Assembly (NCBI RefSeq): GCF_029962835.1 | Contig: NC_080588.1 | Coordinates: forward strand, 66,550,001 to 66,614,000 | Length of the DNA stretch: 64,000 nucleotides | Source of the DNA: Magnolia sinica | Lineage: Eukaryota > Streptophyta > Magnoliopsida > Magnoliales > Magnoliaceae | Direction: 5' to 3' | In this document: positions 21,315 to 32,202 of the stretch, piece after piece | Numbering within the stretch: the stretch's first letter is position 1 | Layout: every line of letters starts with the position of its first letter | The notes under the pieces: generated by a model | What the model saw: only the letters and a program-made list of their open reading frames with translations | Told to the model about the DNA's origin: nothing | Database searches by the model: none | Translations under genes and position numbers: made by a program

Positions 21315-24300
21315 ATGGCGTCTGACAAGGTGGTCGATAGTTATATCTAACCAGCCATACCTCGCTTCGATGGTCACTACAATCATTGGAGCATGTTAAT
21401 GGAGAATTTCCTGAGATCCAAGGAGTACTAGCATCTCATTGAAATTGGAATCTTGGAACTAGCAACTGAGGCAGTAGCAAGAGCATTGACAGATGCTCAA
21501 AAGAAAGCATTGGAAGAGCAAAGATTGAAGGACTTGAAAGTAAACAATTATCTTTTCCAAGCAATTGATCGTTCAATCTTGGAAACGATTCTCTCTAAAG
21601 ATACTTCTAAACAGATTTGGGATTCTCTAAAAAAGAAGTATCAAGGCACGACGAAGGTGAAACGTGCACAACTCCAAGCACTTCGCACAGAATTCGAGAC
21701 TCTTTGTATGAAACAAGGAGAATGTGTTTCCGATTATATCTCAAAAACCATGGCGATCGCAAACAAGATGCGCATCCATGGCGACAAGATGGAAGACATC
21801 ACCATAATCAAAAAAATTCTGCGCTCGATGATCTCGAAGTTTGACTATGTCGTTTGTTCGATTGAAGAATCAAATGACATTGATGGACTCTCCAATGATG
21901 AGCTGCAAAGTTCTTTGCTAGTCCATGAGCTAAAGGTGAATCGGTGTAGCATCATCGCCACCGAAGAGCAAGCATTGAAAGCTTCAACCTTTACTGAATC
22001 CTCAAGTTCAAGAGGTAGAGGCTGAGGAAGAGGACGAGGAGGTTGAGGAAATAGAGATGGAAGTAGGCAGCAGCCTAACGATCATCACACCTCGAATTCT
22101 CAAAGTAGAGGCAGCTATCGTGATAAAAAAATATGACAAGTCCAATATTGAATGCTTTAGGTGTCATAATTTTGGTCATTACAGTTCCGAATGTTACACC
22201 AAATTGCTGAAAAACAAAGAAAAGGAAGAAAGGTCTAATTTTGCTGAGAACAAAGAAGAAGAAACACTCTTGATGGCATCCCATGTCAAGGAAGAACCAG
22301 AACCAAACATATGGTATTTGGATACAGGTTGCAGCAATCATATGTGTGGTAGTAAGTCATTCTTTTCCCATTTAAATGAAGAATTTCGTACTACTGTTAG
22401 TTTTGGTGATCATTCTACAGTTAATGTTATGGGTAAGGGTGATGTTCGAATCAAGACTAAAGAAGATAATACTGAGACTATCTCAAATGTCTTTTATATT
22501 CCTGACTTGAAAAGCAATTTGTTGAGTGTGGGACAATTGCAAGATAAGGGATATGTAGTTACAATAAAAGAAGGTGCTTGTGAAATCCATGATCCAAAAA
22601 GGGGTCTAATTGTTCATGTTAAGATGGCACCAAACAGGTTGTTTCCGCTAAGACTCACGAGCATCCAGACTTGCCTTATCGCCAAAATGAATGATCCAAC
22701 ATGGCTTTGGCATTTTCGCTATAGCCATTTGAATTTTAATCGATTGAAGATGCTTTCTTAGAAGAACATGGTGATCGGCCTTCCTCAGATCATTCCTCCC
22801 TCCAAAGTATGTGAAGAGTGTGTTGTTGGCAAACAACATCGTACGTCATTCCCAAAAGGAAAAGCATGGAGAGCACAGAGACCATTGGAGTTGATCCATT
22901 CTGATATATGTGGTCCCATTAATCCAGTATCCAATGGCAAAAAGAAATATTTTATTTCATTTATTGATGATTTTTATTAGAAAACGTGGGTCTATTTTTT
23001 GCAGGAGAAATCTGAAGCTTTCGAAGCATTTAAAAGTTTCAAAGCTCATTTGGAAAACGAAGTTGGGAGAGCTATTAAAACTCTTCGTACTGATCGCGGT
23101 GGAGAATACATGTCACAAGAATTTGTAAATTTTTGTGAACGCATGGTATTCGAAGGCAATTGACGACAGCTTATACACCGTAGCAAAATGATGTATCGGA
23201 GAGGACGAACTGAACTATCCTAAACATGTTGCGAAGCATGTTGGCAAACGAGAGAATTCCAAAAAGTATTTGGCCAGAAGCAGTGAATTGGAGCATCCAT
23301 ATTCTGAATCGGAGTCCCACATTAGCCATTCAAAACATGATACCGGAGGAAGCTTGGAGTGAACGGAAGCCAACCGTTGATCATTTTAGAATCTTTGGGT
23401 GCATTGCATATGCACACATTCTAGATGAGAAAATAAAGAAGCTCGATGACAAAGGCGATAAATGCGTCTTTCTTGGGGTCAGCGGCCAATCGAAAGCTTA
23501 CAAGTTGTTCAACCCTATCACAAAGAAGATAGTCACCAGCCGAGATGTTGTTTTTAATGAGGAGAACACGTGGAATTGGACTGAAAAAGGCATAGGACAG
23601 CAACAAATACCTATGAGCTTTGACGAAGAAGTGGCAGAAAAAGCAATTGATGAGCAGCAAGCGCAACCAACAGATTCGCCAGGTCCAAGAACAAGAAAGA
23701 GACCAGCCTGGATGAACGATTATGTAAGTGGTGATGAACTTTCTTATGATGATCCACTTATACACTTTGCTTTATTTGCAGACAGTACTCCTCTAACATT
23801 CCAAGAAGCAACCAAAGAAACAAAGTAGCAAAAAGCTATGGAAGAGGAGATCACATCCATTGAAAAGAACAATACCTGGGAGCTGACAAATCTTCCCAAA
23901 GGGTAAAAATCCATTGGTGTCAAATGGGTTTATAAAACAAAGCTAAAGAAAGATGGTGACATTGACAAGTATAAAGCCCGACTCGTTGCAAAGGGGTACA
24001 ATCAAGAATTTGGTGTTGATTACAAAGAGGTGTTCGCTCTGGTTGTGAGGTTAGATACTATTTGATTAGTGTTATCCGTTGCTGCTTAGAAATCCTGGCC
24101 TATTTATCAATTGGATGTGAAGTCAGCATTTTTGCATGGCGAATTAGAATAAGAGGTGTACGTTGATCAACCTCCTGGATATGTGAAACAAGGTCATGAG
24201 AATCAGGTATACAGGCTAAAGAAAGCTCTATACGGACTGAAACAAGCACCGAGAGCTTGGTACAGTCCTATAGATGCTTACTTTGCCGAAGAAGGTTTTC

Positions 24301-25163
24301 TTAAATGTCCTTATGAGCACACACTCTATACTAAACTTGGAGATGAAGGTGAGATACTTGTTGTGTGCTTATATGTTGATGACCTTATCTATAACAGTAA
24401 TGATAGAGCCCTGTTTGATGATTTTAAGCATTCAATGATGAATGAATTCAACGTGATAGATTTGGGGTTGATGCACTACTTCCTTGGTATGGAAGTAGTG
24501 CAATCATCTGCTGATGTCTTTATTTCACAACAAAAATATGTTCTGGAGATCTTGGACAGGTTCAAAATGAAGAATTGCAATTCAGTTTCCACCCCAGCTG
24601 AACATGGTTTGAAGCTCACAAAGAATGCATTAGGGAAGAAGGTGGATGCTACTCTTTATAAGTAAATTGTTGGGAGTCTTATGTATTTGACTTCAACAAG
24701 GCCATATATCATGCATGCTGTCAGTTTTATCAGTCGATACATGGAGAACCCAACTAAAGTTCATCTCTTAGCTGCAAAGAGAAATTTTCGCTACTTGAAA
24801 GGTACTGCAGAGTTTGGAATTTTATATAAAAATTTTGGAAAGTCAAGCTTAATCGGGTTTTTAGATAGTGATTATGCTGGAGATCTTGATGATAGAAAGA
24901 GTACATCCGGATTGGTGTTCATGATGAGTTCTGAAGCTATCTCATGGTCATCTAAGAAGTAACAAATAGTGACTTTGTCGACTACTGAAGCTGAGTTTGT
25001 TGCTGCAGCATTAAGCTCCTGTCAAGCTATTTGGTTACGACGATTACTTACCATTCTACACAGTCAGCAGCAAGGTCCCACTTTAATATATTGTGATAAT
25101 GTTTCTGCCATAAAGCTTTCCGAAAAGAAGGAAGCCTACTGTGTTGTTAAAGCTTCGAGATAA
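21315..25163 (+). pseudogene. Ty1/copia gag-pol polyprotein remnant
   Basis: The frame starts at ATG 21315 and stops at TAA 21348, but similarity continues. Clean pieces are 21453-22022 (gag), 22057-22761, 22768-22980, 23226-23828, 24156-24665, 24681-24962 and 24969-25163. Landmarks: intact zinc knuckle CFRCHNFGHYSSEC at about 22150; protease motif DTGCSNHM at about 22321; the WHFRYSHL pre-integrase motif at about 22699; integrase core with FIDDF (about 22960) and TDRGGEY (about 23090); RT motif CLYVDD at about 24370; RNase H motif STTEAEFVA at about 24975. At least ten in-frame stops or shifts exclude function. The RT-after-integrase order confirms Ty1/copia. Confidence 0.9.
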
Positions 25164-25322
25164 TGACTAAGCCCCTCAAGCCTACTGTGTTTTTAAAGCT
25201 TTGAGATATGTTTGGTCTCTGTTCAAAGAAGGAAGCAGTTTGTGATAGTGTTAATGAAGAAGAAATGAGTTGCTGAAGTTGTTTTAAATTAATGTCTTTA
25301 GGACATTCAGTTTAAGGGAGGA

Positions 25323-25571
25323 TGTTAAATGTTTGTTTGGATAGATGTTGAATAAGTCTTGGTTGTCCTATTCTATAGAAAGTCTGTTGAAATGGGTTAG
25401 TGTATCCCATTTCTTTAGGAGTACTCCAATCGTGGAACTAGTTGGTTCCTATTTTCTCTGGTTAGTTTATTTATGATTTTCTATTTAAGATGTAATCAGA
25501 TCTTTAAATTAATGTACTGAATTCCTCCTTCAAAATATTCGTTGTGCATTTGTCTTTTTTAACTTTCTACA
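25323..25571 (+). repeat. 3' LTR of the 21-25 kb copia element
   Basis: 249 bp, preceded by the polypurine tract at about 25313-25322. Confidence 0.93.
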
Positions 25572-25904
25572 TGTATGTAAAATCAGGTAATAATTGGGGT
25601 CTAAAATGCAATATTTGACTCTCAACAACGAGTCAAGTTTCTAATCAAGTCGAGTCAGTACCTTGTTGAATTTCAAGTCGAGTCGAGTTACTGAGTGACT
25701 TGAACTCGACTCGGTTTAAATTTGGATCGGATGAAGTCAACCCGATTTGGATTGACTCACCCACTCGGTTTGGATTGACTCACCCACTTGGTTTGAATCA
25801 GGTCAGATTTGAATGAGTCTAACAAGTCGAGTTTGCCTAGTGAAGTTGTACTGTGCCCAGCGCTAGATATGTAATTAATATACATGTAGAAATTTCTTAA
25901 TGGT

Positions 25905-26010
25905 ACGTTTTAGAGAAATCTCTTGAGGAGTCCAGAGAAGTTTCATATATTCAGAGTAGTTATCCTTGAGGAAGACAGTAATCAACCTTATCAAATCCTT
26001 TGCTGCGTCA
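25905..26010 (+). repeat. Gypsy LTR fragment (terminal part)
   Basis: Reverse-complement match to the beginning of the LTR at 599-1323, including GAGGAGTCCAGAGAAGTTTC and an end in TGCGTCA. Bases 26011-26641 hold AT-rich sequence with GTGGCCCACT-type repeat pieces and no gene. Confidence 0.7.
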
Positions 26011-26641
26011 TCCTGGCTGGACTGGGCCTAGGATCACCCTGTGAGGAAAAGATTTAAATTATCAAAGGTCAGAAATAGTCTAATCTTAGATCATGGAAAC
26101 ATTACCCGAATTCAGTAAGTGTATTTAAATGACACGTGCATTGAATGGGAATCACTAAACCATCTCACTTATTACGTGTAATGGTGGCCCACTCAATGAT
26201 CAGATGTCCATTCATTGGCAATATTGTTATGTGTAACTTATAAAAGTGTCCCAATTAATATTTGGACAAGATCAGGCCGTTCATCATTAGCATGTGCCTA
26301 GCCAGTTTGCATAGTGGGCTTAGATCGCAAGCTTGGCACATACATTACAGAGTTGAGATGCGGGTTCGTTGTCGCCCCCAAGCAAAAGGCATTAACCAGT
26401 TTTTTAGACATGACAAGTGAAAGCAATGGTTCCGGACTATCCTAAATATCTAAAAAACAAGAAATTGAAATTGATATTATTGATAAAATTCTATTTAAAA
26501 AGTTGTTTTTTATAACTAAATTTATAATAATAATTATTTTTTTTTCAAATTAATAAGCTCTTTTAAATGATAAATTTATTAAAAATAATAAAAAATCTAA
26601 AATGATTTGAATAAGAATTTTAAACTATTTCAAGACTCTTC

Positions 26642-27067
26642 TGATGTAAAGTGGGTCACGAACAGTTTCATGGCCAAGATGGATCAGAAAAGGCCCAGTT
26701 GATGATAGAAGTGATCAAGACCGTCAGACCTTAAATTGGGCATATCTCGCAATCCAGAATGAATTATCGGACATAAAATATATGATTTTGGGGTAAGATG
26801 AGCTACTTTAGCCACCCAACCTTGCTACGCCGGGTTACGCAAGCCAAATTTGTAAAATACCATCAGATCGTGAAAATTGCTTAGAATAGTTAGGAGAACA
26901 GCTTAGTGAAGCCAAATAGGACACTATTTTTGCCGAAAACCTTACGCACTAGTGGAAATCACGACCGTCATCTATAAATAGTAAGTAAATCACGACCATC
27001 TATAAATAATAAGTTTACTATTTATAGTAAGTTGCGAATTTTAGAAGTTTTAGTTATAGTTTGTAAT
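26642..27067 (+). repeat. Gypsy LTR fragment (initial part)
   Basis: Begins TGATGTAAAGTGGG, the reverse complement of the end of the LTR at 599-1323, and continues to the TAGTTTTAGTTATAG region. The rest of the LTR is missing. Same family as the solo LTR at 39157. Confidence 0.75.
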
Positions 27068-27775
27068 GCAAGGGCATTTTCACACCAGGCTCGAGGCTCA
27101 CTCGGGGTGGGCGGGGCTTATGGGGGAGGTCTTATGTGCGAGACTCCTCACTAGGGGTGATTAATACACATTTCATACTTGGCTCAAGTGGGGTAGCCTG
27201 TGGGATGCGAGGACATACTCGGGGTGGGCAGCCCGTGTGAGGTGGTACCCATGTGATTTGGGGCCCACAAGGGGGGTTTAGTCAAGGTTCTAACCCATGA
27301 GATGTGGAGCCTAGGTTATGAGATAAATGGATTAATTCGTCATGATCTAGCAGTTCGAGCTTTTAGAGCAAGTGGTTAATTGTCCTACATCAAATATTAA
27401 TGCAAGAGCATTTCACATCGGGCTCAAGTGGGATAGCCCATGGTATGCATGGATACCCTCGGGGTGGGTGACCTATGTAATTTGGAGCCTACGGGGGGGG
27501 TCTCATGTTTGAGACTCCTCACTGGGGGTGATTAATGCAGGGGTATTTCACACTGGGCTCGAGTGGGGTAGCCCGTAGAATGCGGGGACACACTCAGGGT
27601 GGACAGCCCATGTGATTTGGAGCCCACAAGCTCATGAGGGGGGTTCGGCCGATGTCTTAACCCATGAGATGTGGGGCCTAGGTTATGAGATAAAGGGATT
27701 AATTCGTCATACTCTAACAGCTCGAGCTTTTAAAACAAGTGGTTAATTGTCCTGCATCAAATTGGTATTAGAGCG
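27068..27775 (+). mobile_element. Truncated LTR element with internally repeated LTR and primer-binding site
   Basis: Segments opening TGCAAGGGCATTTTCACA recur at 27068, 27401 and 27535, each followed by GGCTCRAGTGGGGTAGCCC-like and GGGGTGGGC blocks. The last copy runs to CTGCATCA and is followed by TGGTATTAGAGC at 27763, a primer-binding site. This looks like a 5' LTR with duplicated segments, with almost all of the internal region lost by about 27845. Confidence 0.6.
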
Positions 27776-27844
27776 GGATGTCGTCGATGAATTTCTGACG
27801 ATAGAATGTATGCGTCGAAAGAATAACTGATTGCAAAGTTATAA

Positions 27845-28018
27845 ATGTAGAAAGCTATAATGCATGTCGACTTTCTTTTCCATATGGCTCCTACAGCTTC
27901 TTGATTTTGGCCACCCATGTAATTTCAGTCGACTTCTCTTGTATAAACAAATGAGGTCCATCCACCGGCAGGGTCCACTGGATGTAAGGATTGGATGCAT
28001 ATCTCTTCCTGTCACATG
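27845..28018 (+). promoter_or_regulatory. Distal promoter piece of lyase copy C, severed by a retrotransposon
   Basis: Matches the distal promoter of B (about 6648-6800) and D (about 60350-60500): AAGCTATAATGCATGTCG, CACCCATGTAATTTCAGTC, GATGTAAGGATTGGATGCAT. The proximal part resumes only after the copia at 28019-37765, so the two pieces are now almost 10 kb apart. Confidence 0.65.
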
Positions 28019-29216
28019 TGTTGGAAATTATATCGATCAATATAATTTCTGTATAATGTGGAAACCAAAAAATAAAAAATTAGCTTTATATCTGAACATG
28101 CTAAAGCACGTCTGAAATGCTGTCTTTAAAGCGTTATTTGCCCCTACTCAAGTGAATTGAGTATGCTGATACGTTACAGGCAAACCGCTTTTAGGATACG
28201 ACTAACCTGGTGTAGGTCTGCGTTCAGCAAACACGAAAACCCACCAAATGGAACTTTGTTACACAATCTGGCAGAAATACAAAAGAAAAATCCCAGAAGA
28301 AAAGAGAGAAGAAGAATATTTAAATTAGACCACTACACTGGTCAGTTCTTTAGCCACTGGTTCAGTTGAACCATTGTAGACCACACCGTTAGTCTGTTCT
28401 TCAAGCAAAGGTTCAATCCTTACTGTCTTGCTAGAATAACTAGAGTATAGGAGAGGAGTAGTGGGTTGTGATGGTTTGGAAACCCATCCAGACCCTCCTT
28501 TTATAGGCTATGGTGGCTGGGGGTTATGGTCTAGGGAATTAAATCTCATGACGGTTTTCTAGTTGTTGGAGAAAACTAGCTGTTTTATGGCCATTTTCTG
28601 ACTGTTGTGCATAGACCATTAAGCTACTACATGCTAACTGTTGTGAAACAGCAGCTAGCCGTTTTCTAGCTGTTGGGCTAGCCATGCAGCAGTTTCTGCT
28701 GGACCCTGCACTAATAGCACAACTATTACAGATCTACTGCAACAGCTCTTTTTTCAGCTCTATATATACTGGAGGACTCTCATTCAGTCCTCTAGTCTCC
28801 CCTTTATCCAGCCATCCGCCTTAGCCACTTAGTTGCACCGCGAATCGCACCTCTCGCTCCGATTCGCTCAAGGTTGCGAAGGAGCGACCCTCTGCGACAT
28901 GATGTGTATGTGCAAAGTGCAAAGTACGTCATTAGCGCCTCTACAGCCACACTACCTCACATGCCCACGCTCTCGCACCGAGCCCATGCCCGTGCCCAAG
29001 ACCGAGACCGAGACCTAGCCCGTGTCCGTGCCCAAGCCTGAGCGTGAGGTAGGCAAATATTATAATACTCCAATGTTTTCATTTAAACCACAAAATCTTC
29101 TCTTCCCTTTCCCATGTGGGACTATTCTTAAAAACCCCCAAAAAAAGTTTTTATAAAATTTTAATATATTCTATTTTATTTTAAAATATATTTTATAAAA
29201 TCAATATTTTGTAACA
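28019..29216 (-). repeat. 3' LTR (left) of the 28-38 kb copia
   Basis: 1198 bp, TGTTGGAAATTATA...GTAACA, pairs with 36624-37765. Confidence 0.9.
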
Positions 29217-29929
29217 ATCCCCCACTTGATTTTTTAAAAATATATTTTCTTAGTTTAAACATTTTTGCCAGAATAATCAGCTTATATGCATAAAAAAGAT
29301 ATCTTTCGATTCTAATCTTTCCTTAGTGTAAGTATCTCAAAACTCTGTCGAAATCATTGGTAGCCGTAGCGTTGAACCAGTTATTTCTAGATAACAGAGT
29401 CGGAGAAACCACACACATATTCGTTATGTGTTTGTTAGAGTTCCCACAATCTTGCTCAACACAATTAATGATCATGTGCTTATCCTAATTCGTGAATGAT
29501 CCCGAGAGAAAACTTCCAACTTTCATGAGACGGCACCATCTCTATGTTCATATAAGCGAAATCCTTCCAGTGTCTCCGTTAATATAAGATACTTGTCTTA
29601 TAGACTGGATTTCATTAAGAGTTTTAAGATTTAACTCTCTTTCGTAACGCTCAACACTTATCTATTATGGATGAGGTTTTATAATTTAGTGCTGAAAACT
29701 TTCCACATATCAGTGACTTATTCTTACCTATTGAACCCAAAATTAGAGATTTTCTGACTTTAGGTTAAGTTACCATCACTGGTAGAACTTTGGTTGAAGA
29801 GTTTCAACCTCATCTCTCTAGATGTAGCCTTTACTACCTCTTTCCGTAGAGGTTTAATACTGAAAGGATCTACCAAGTTATTGCTTGATTTCACATAAGA
29901 AATAGCACTGATTCCATCTCGAATCAATT

Positions 29930-32200
29930 GTCTGACATAATCGTGTCGAGGACGATATGTCTAGACTTACCATTATATGTGTCGCTATAGGCTGTAGCTA
30001 ATGTGGCTTCATTATCACAATGTAGTGACACAACCGATATAGGCTTTTCACAGAAAGAAATTTCTAATAGAAGATCCCTTAGCCACTCAGCCTCTTTGTC
30101 TGTTACAGCCAGGGCTATAAATTCAGACTCTATAGTCGAGTACGTTATGCAAGTCTGTTTCTTGGATCCCCAAGATACAACTGCACCTCCTAGGATGAAT
30201 ACCCACCCTGTAGTAGACTTGTTGTCCCCTGCACTCGATATCTAGCTCACATCGGTATATCCTTCCAATACGGTAAAAAACTTTGAATAAAATAGTCTTA
30301 AGTCTTTGGTTGCTTTTAAGTAACCAAAGACTCTACTGATTGCATTCTAGTGTTCAGTACTAGAGTTACTAGTAAACCTTCTAAGTTTACTCACAACATA
30401 TGCGATATCAGATCTAGTGCGTTGCATAACATACATACAACTCCCTATAGCACTCGCTTATTCTAATTGTGCAACTATTCTTTCGGTATTTTCTTTTAGC
30501 TTAATACTTGGATCAAATGGGGTCTTTGCTTCTTTTATATTTAAATGGTTAAACTTGTGTAGTATCTTCTCAATATAATGAGATTGACACAAAGCATAAC
30601 CCCCACAATGTTTTTTAACTTTGATACCTAGGATGATATCAACTTGTCCAAGATCCTTCATTTTAAATACGGAAGATAAAAACCCTTTTGTTTCAGTCAC
30701 ACTTTCCATTTTATTACTTATTATTAATATGTCATCAACATACAAACAAATAATAATGATATAATTATCATCTACTTTAGAATATATGCATTTGTCAGCT
30801 ACGATATGCATGAAACCATGAGATAGTATTTTGGAATCAAACTTCTCATATCATTGTTTTGGTGCTTGTTTTAAATCATACAAAGATTTCACTAATTTAC
30901 ATACTTTATTTTCATTTCCTAGTAGAACGAAACCTTCAGGTTGTTCCATGTATACCTCCTCATTGAGGTCATCATTCAAGAATGCGGTCTTTACATCCAT
31001 TTGGTGGATGTAAAGATGATGTATGGAAGCTAGTACAAATAATATCCTAATGGATGTTATCTCACCTACAGGTGAGTACATGTCAAAGTAATCTATCCCT
31101 TCTTTTTGTTTAAAACCCTTAGCTACTAATCGAGCTTTAAAGCTTTGGATAGTCCTATTAGTGTGATATTTCTTCCTAAATACCCACTTGCAACCTATGG
31201 GTCTAGAACCTGGAGGTGAGTTAACTAGTTCTCATGTTTGATTTGACATTATGAATTCCATTCCATCATTTATAGCTTCTTTCTAGAAAGCCGAGTCTCT
31301 AGAGGATACATCCTCTTTATATGTTTTAGGATCATCTTCTATAGTCATCACTATAGGTATTTTTCTTATAACATTTTCTCTATCTCCTTCTACAATATAG
31401 AAAATGATGCGTTGTGAGTCTATGTAGTCATCTCGTAGACTCTTCTCTATTCTTGTCCTTTGACTCCTACAAGGTTTAACAGGAGCTTCGACTATCTATG
31501 GAGCTGTGCTATCCGGTTCTCTATTATGAGTTTAGATTTCATTATCCTTTGACTCCAAGGATACTGAGTTCTCAAAGAACTCAACGTCTATTGATTCTAT
31601 TATTGTATTAGACTCTATGTCTAGAAGTCTATAAACTTTACTATTTTGTGCATACCCTACGAAGGCGTACTTAATAGCTCTCGGTCCTAACTTAATTCTT
31701 TTTGAATCAAGAGTTCTGCAATATGCAAGACACCCCCACACTTTTAGATATCCTGAGTTAGGTTTTCTACCTCTCCATGTTTCATATGGAGATATTTTAT
31801 ATTTTTTAGATGGAATTCTATTTAGTATATGGCACGCTGCAAGTAGTGTCTCACCTCATAGACTTAGTGACAACTTTACTCTTATCAGCATTGAGTTGAC
31901 TATTTCTACTAATGTTTTATTCTTTCTTTTAGCTATTCCGTTTTGTTGAGGTGTGTATGGTGCTGTACATTGATGTATCAGTCCATATTTTTCACAGAAG
32001 TTATCGAATTCATTGGAGAAGTATTCTCCTCCTCTATCGCTACGGAGAATTTTTATCTTCTTATTTAGTTGATTCTCTACTTCTATTTTATATATTTTAA
32101 ACATGTTCAATGCTTCATCTTTGCTCTTTAATAGATAAACATACACATATCTAGAGCAATCATCTATAAAGGTTATGAAGTACCGTTTACCTCCACGAGT
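29930..32200 (-). pseudogene. Copia pol remnant: integrase, RT, RNase H
   Basis: Minus-strand pieces. 32146-31856 is the integrase core (RSDRGGEYFSNEF and TPQQNG). 31741-31532 is the integrase C-terminal part (WGCLAYCRTLDSKRIKLG). 31081-30851 and 30811-30458 are RT (QMDVKTAFLNDDL and CLYVDDILI). 30250-29930 is RNase H, readable as [11 protein letters not shown]. Stops separate the pieces. The stretch 29217-29930 between RNase H and the polypurine tract is noncoding, with no feature recognised. Confidence 0.85.
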
Positions 32201-32202
32201 AA

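Larger units (their letters stand above)
21000..25571 (+). mobile_element. Ty1/copia retrotransposon, youngest-looking but coding-dead
   Basis: LTRs of 249 bp at 21000-21248 and 25323-25571, TGTTAAA...CTACA. A primer-binding site TGGTATCAGAGC follows the left LTR at 21251 and a purine tract (AAGGGAGGA) precedes the right one. The LTRs differ at about 10 of 249 positions by hand count, close to 96% identity. Domain order gag, protease, integrase, RT, RNase H is copia. No matching target duplication was seen (TTATC left, TGTAT right). It lies inside the solo LTR 18916-25627. Confidence 0.93.
18916..25627 (+). mobile_element. Solo LTR of about 2.14 kb, interrupted by a copia element
   Basis: Starts TGTTCATTACCCC and ends CTCAACA, with perfect TSD ACGAG (18911-18915 and 25628-25632). 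Removing the copia insertion (21000-25571) leaves about 2140 bp. No primer-binding site, polypurine tract or coding sequence belongs to it, so it is a solo LTR of a long-LTR family. The interior has a (CT)n microsatellite at 19748-19778. Open frames here (for example around 20078-20598) show no protein family resemblance. Orientation is a guess. Confidence 0.75.
18555..25864. mobile_element. GAGTCGAGT-type element split by a nested retrotransposon pair
   Basis: Left half 18555-18910 and right half 25633-25864 together form an element of about 590 bp like 8899-9502. The outer ends are inverted (GAGCTGGGCAT on the left, complement of GTGCCCAGCGCT on the right). The flanks ATATGCAT and ATATGTAA may be a decayed duplication. 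It was the host for the solo LTR at 18916-25627. A 44-bp (AC)n microsatellite (18869-18912) lies just at the insertion point. Confidence 0.65.

Noticed and set aside
20995..25576. A target-site duplication for the copia at 21000-25571
   Set aside because: TTATC on the left and TGTAT on the right do not match; no alternative border gave a duplication.
29217..29930. Possible envelope-like or extra gene between RNase H and the 3' LTR of the copia
   Set aside because: No open frame of useful length or recognisable motif; treated as noncoding.
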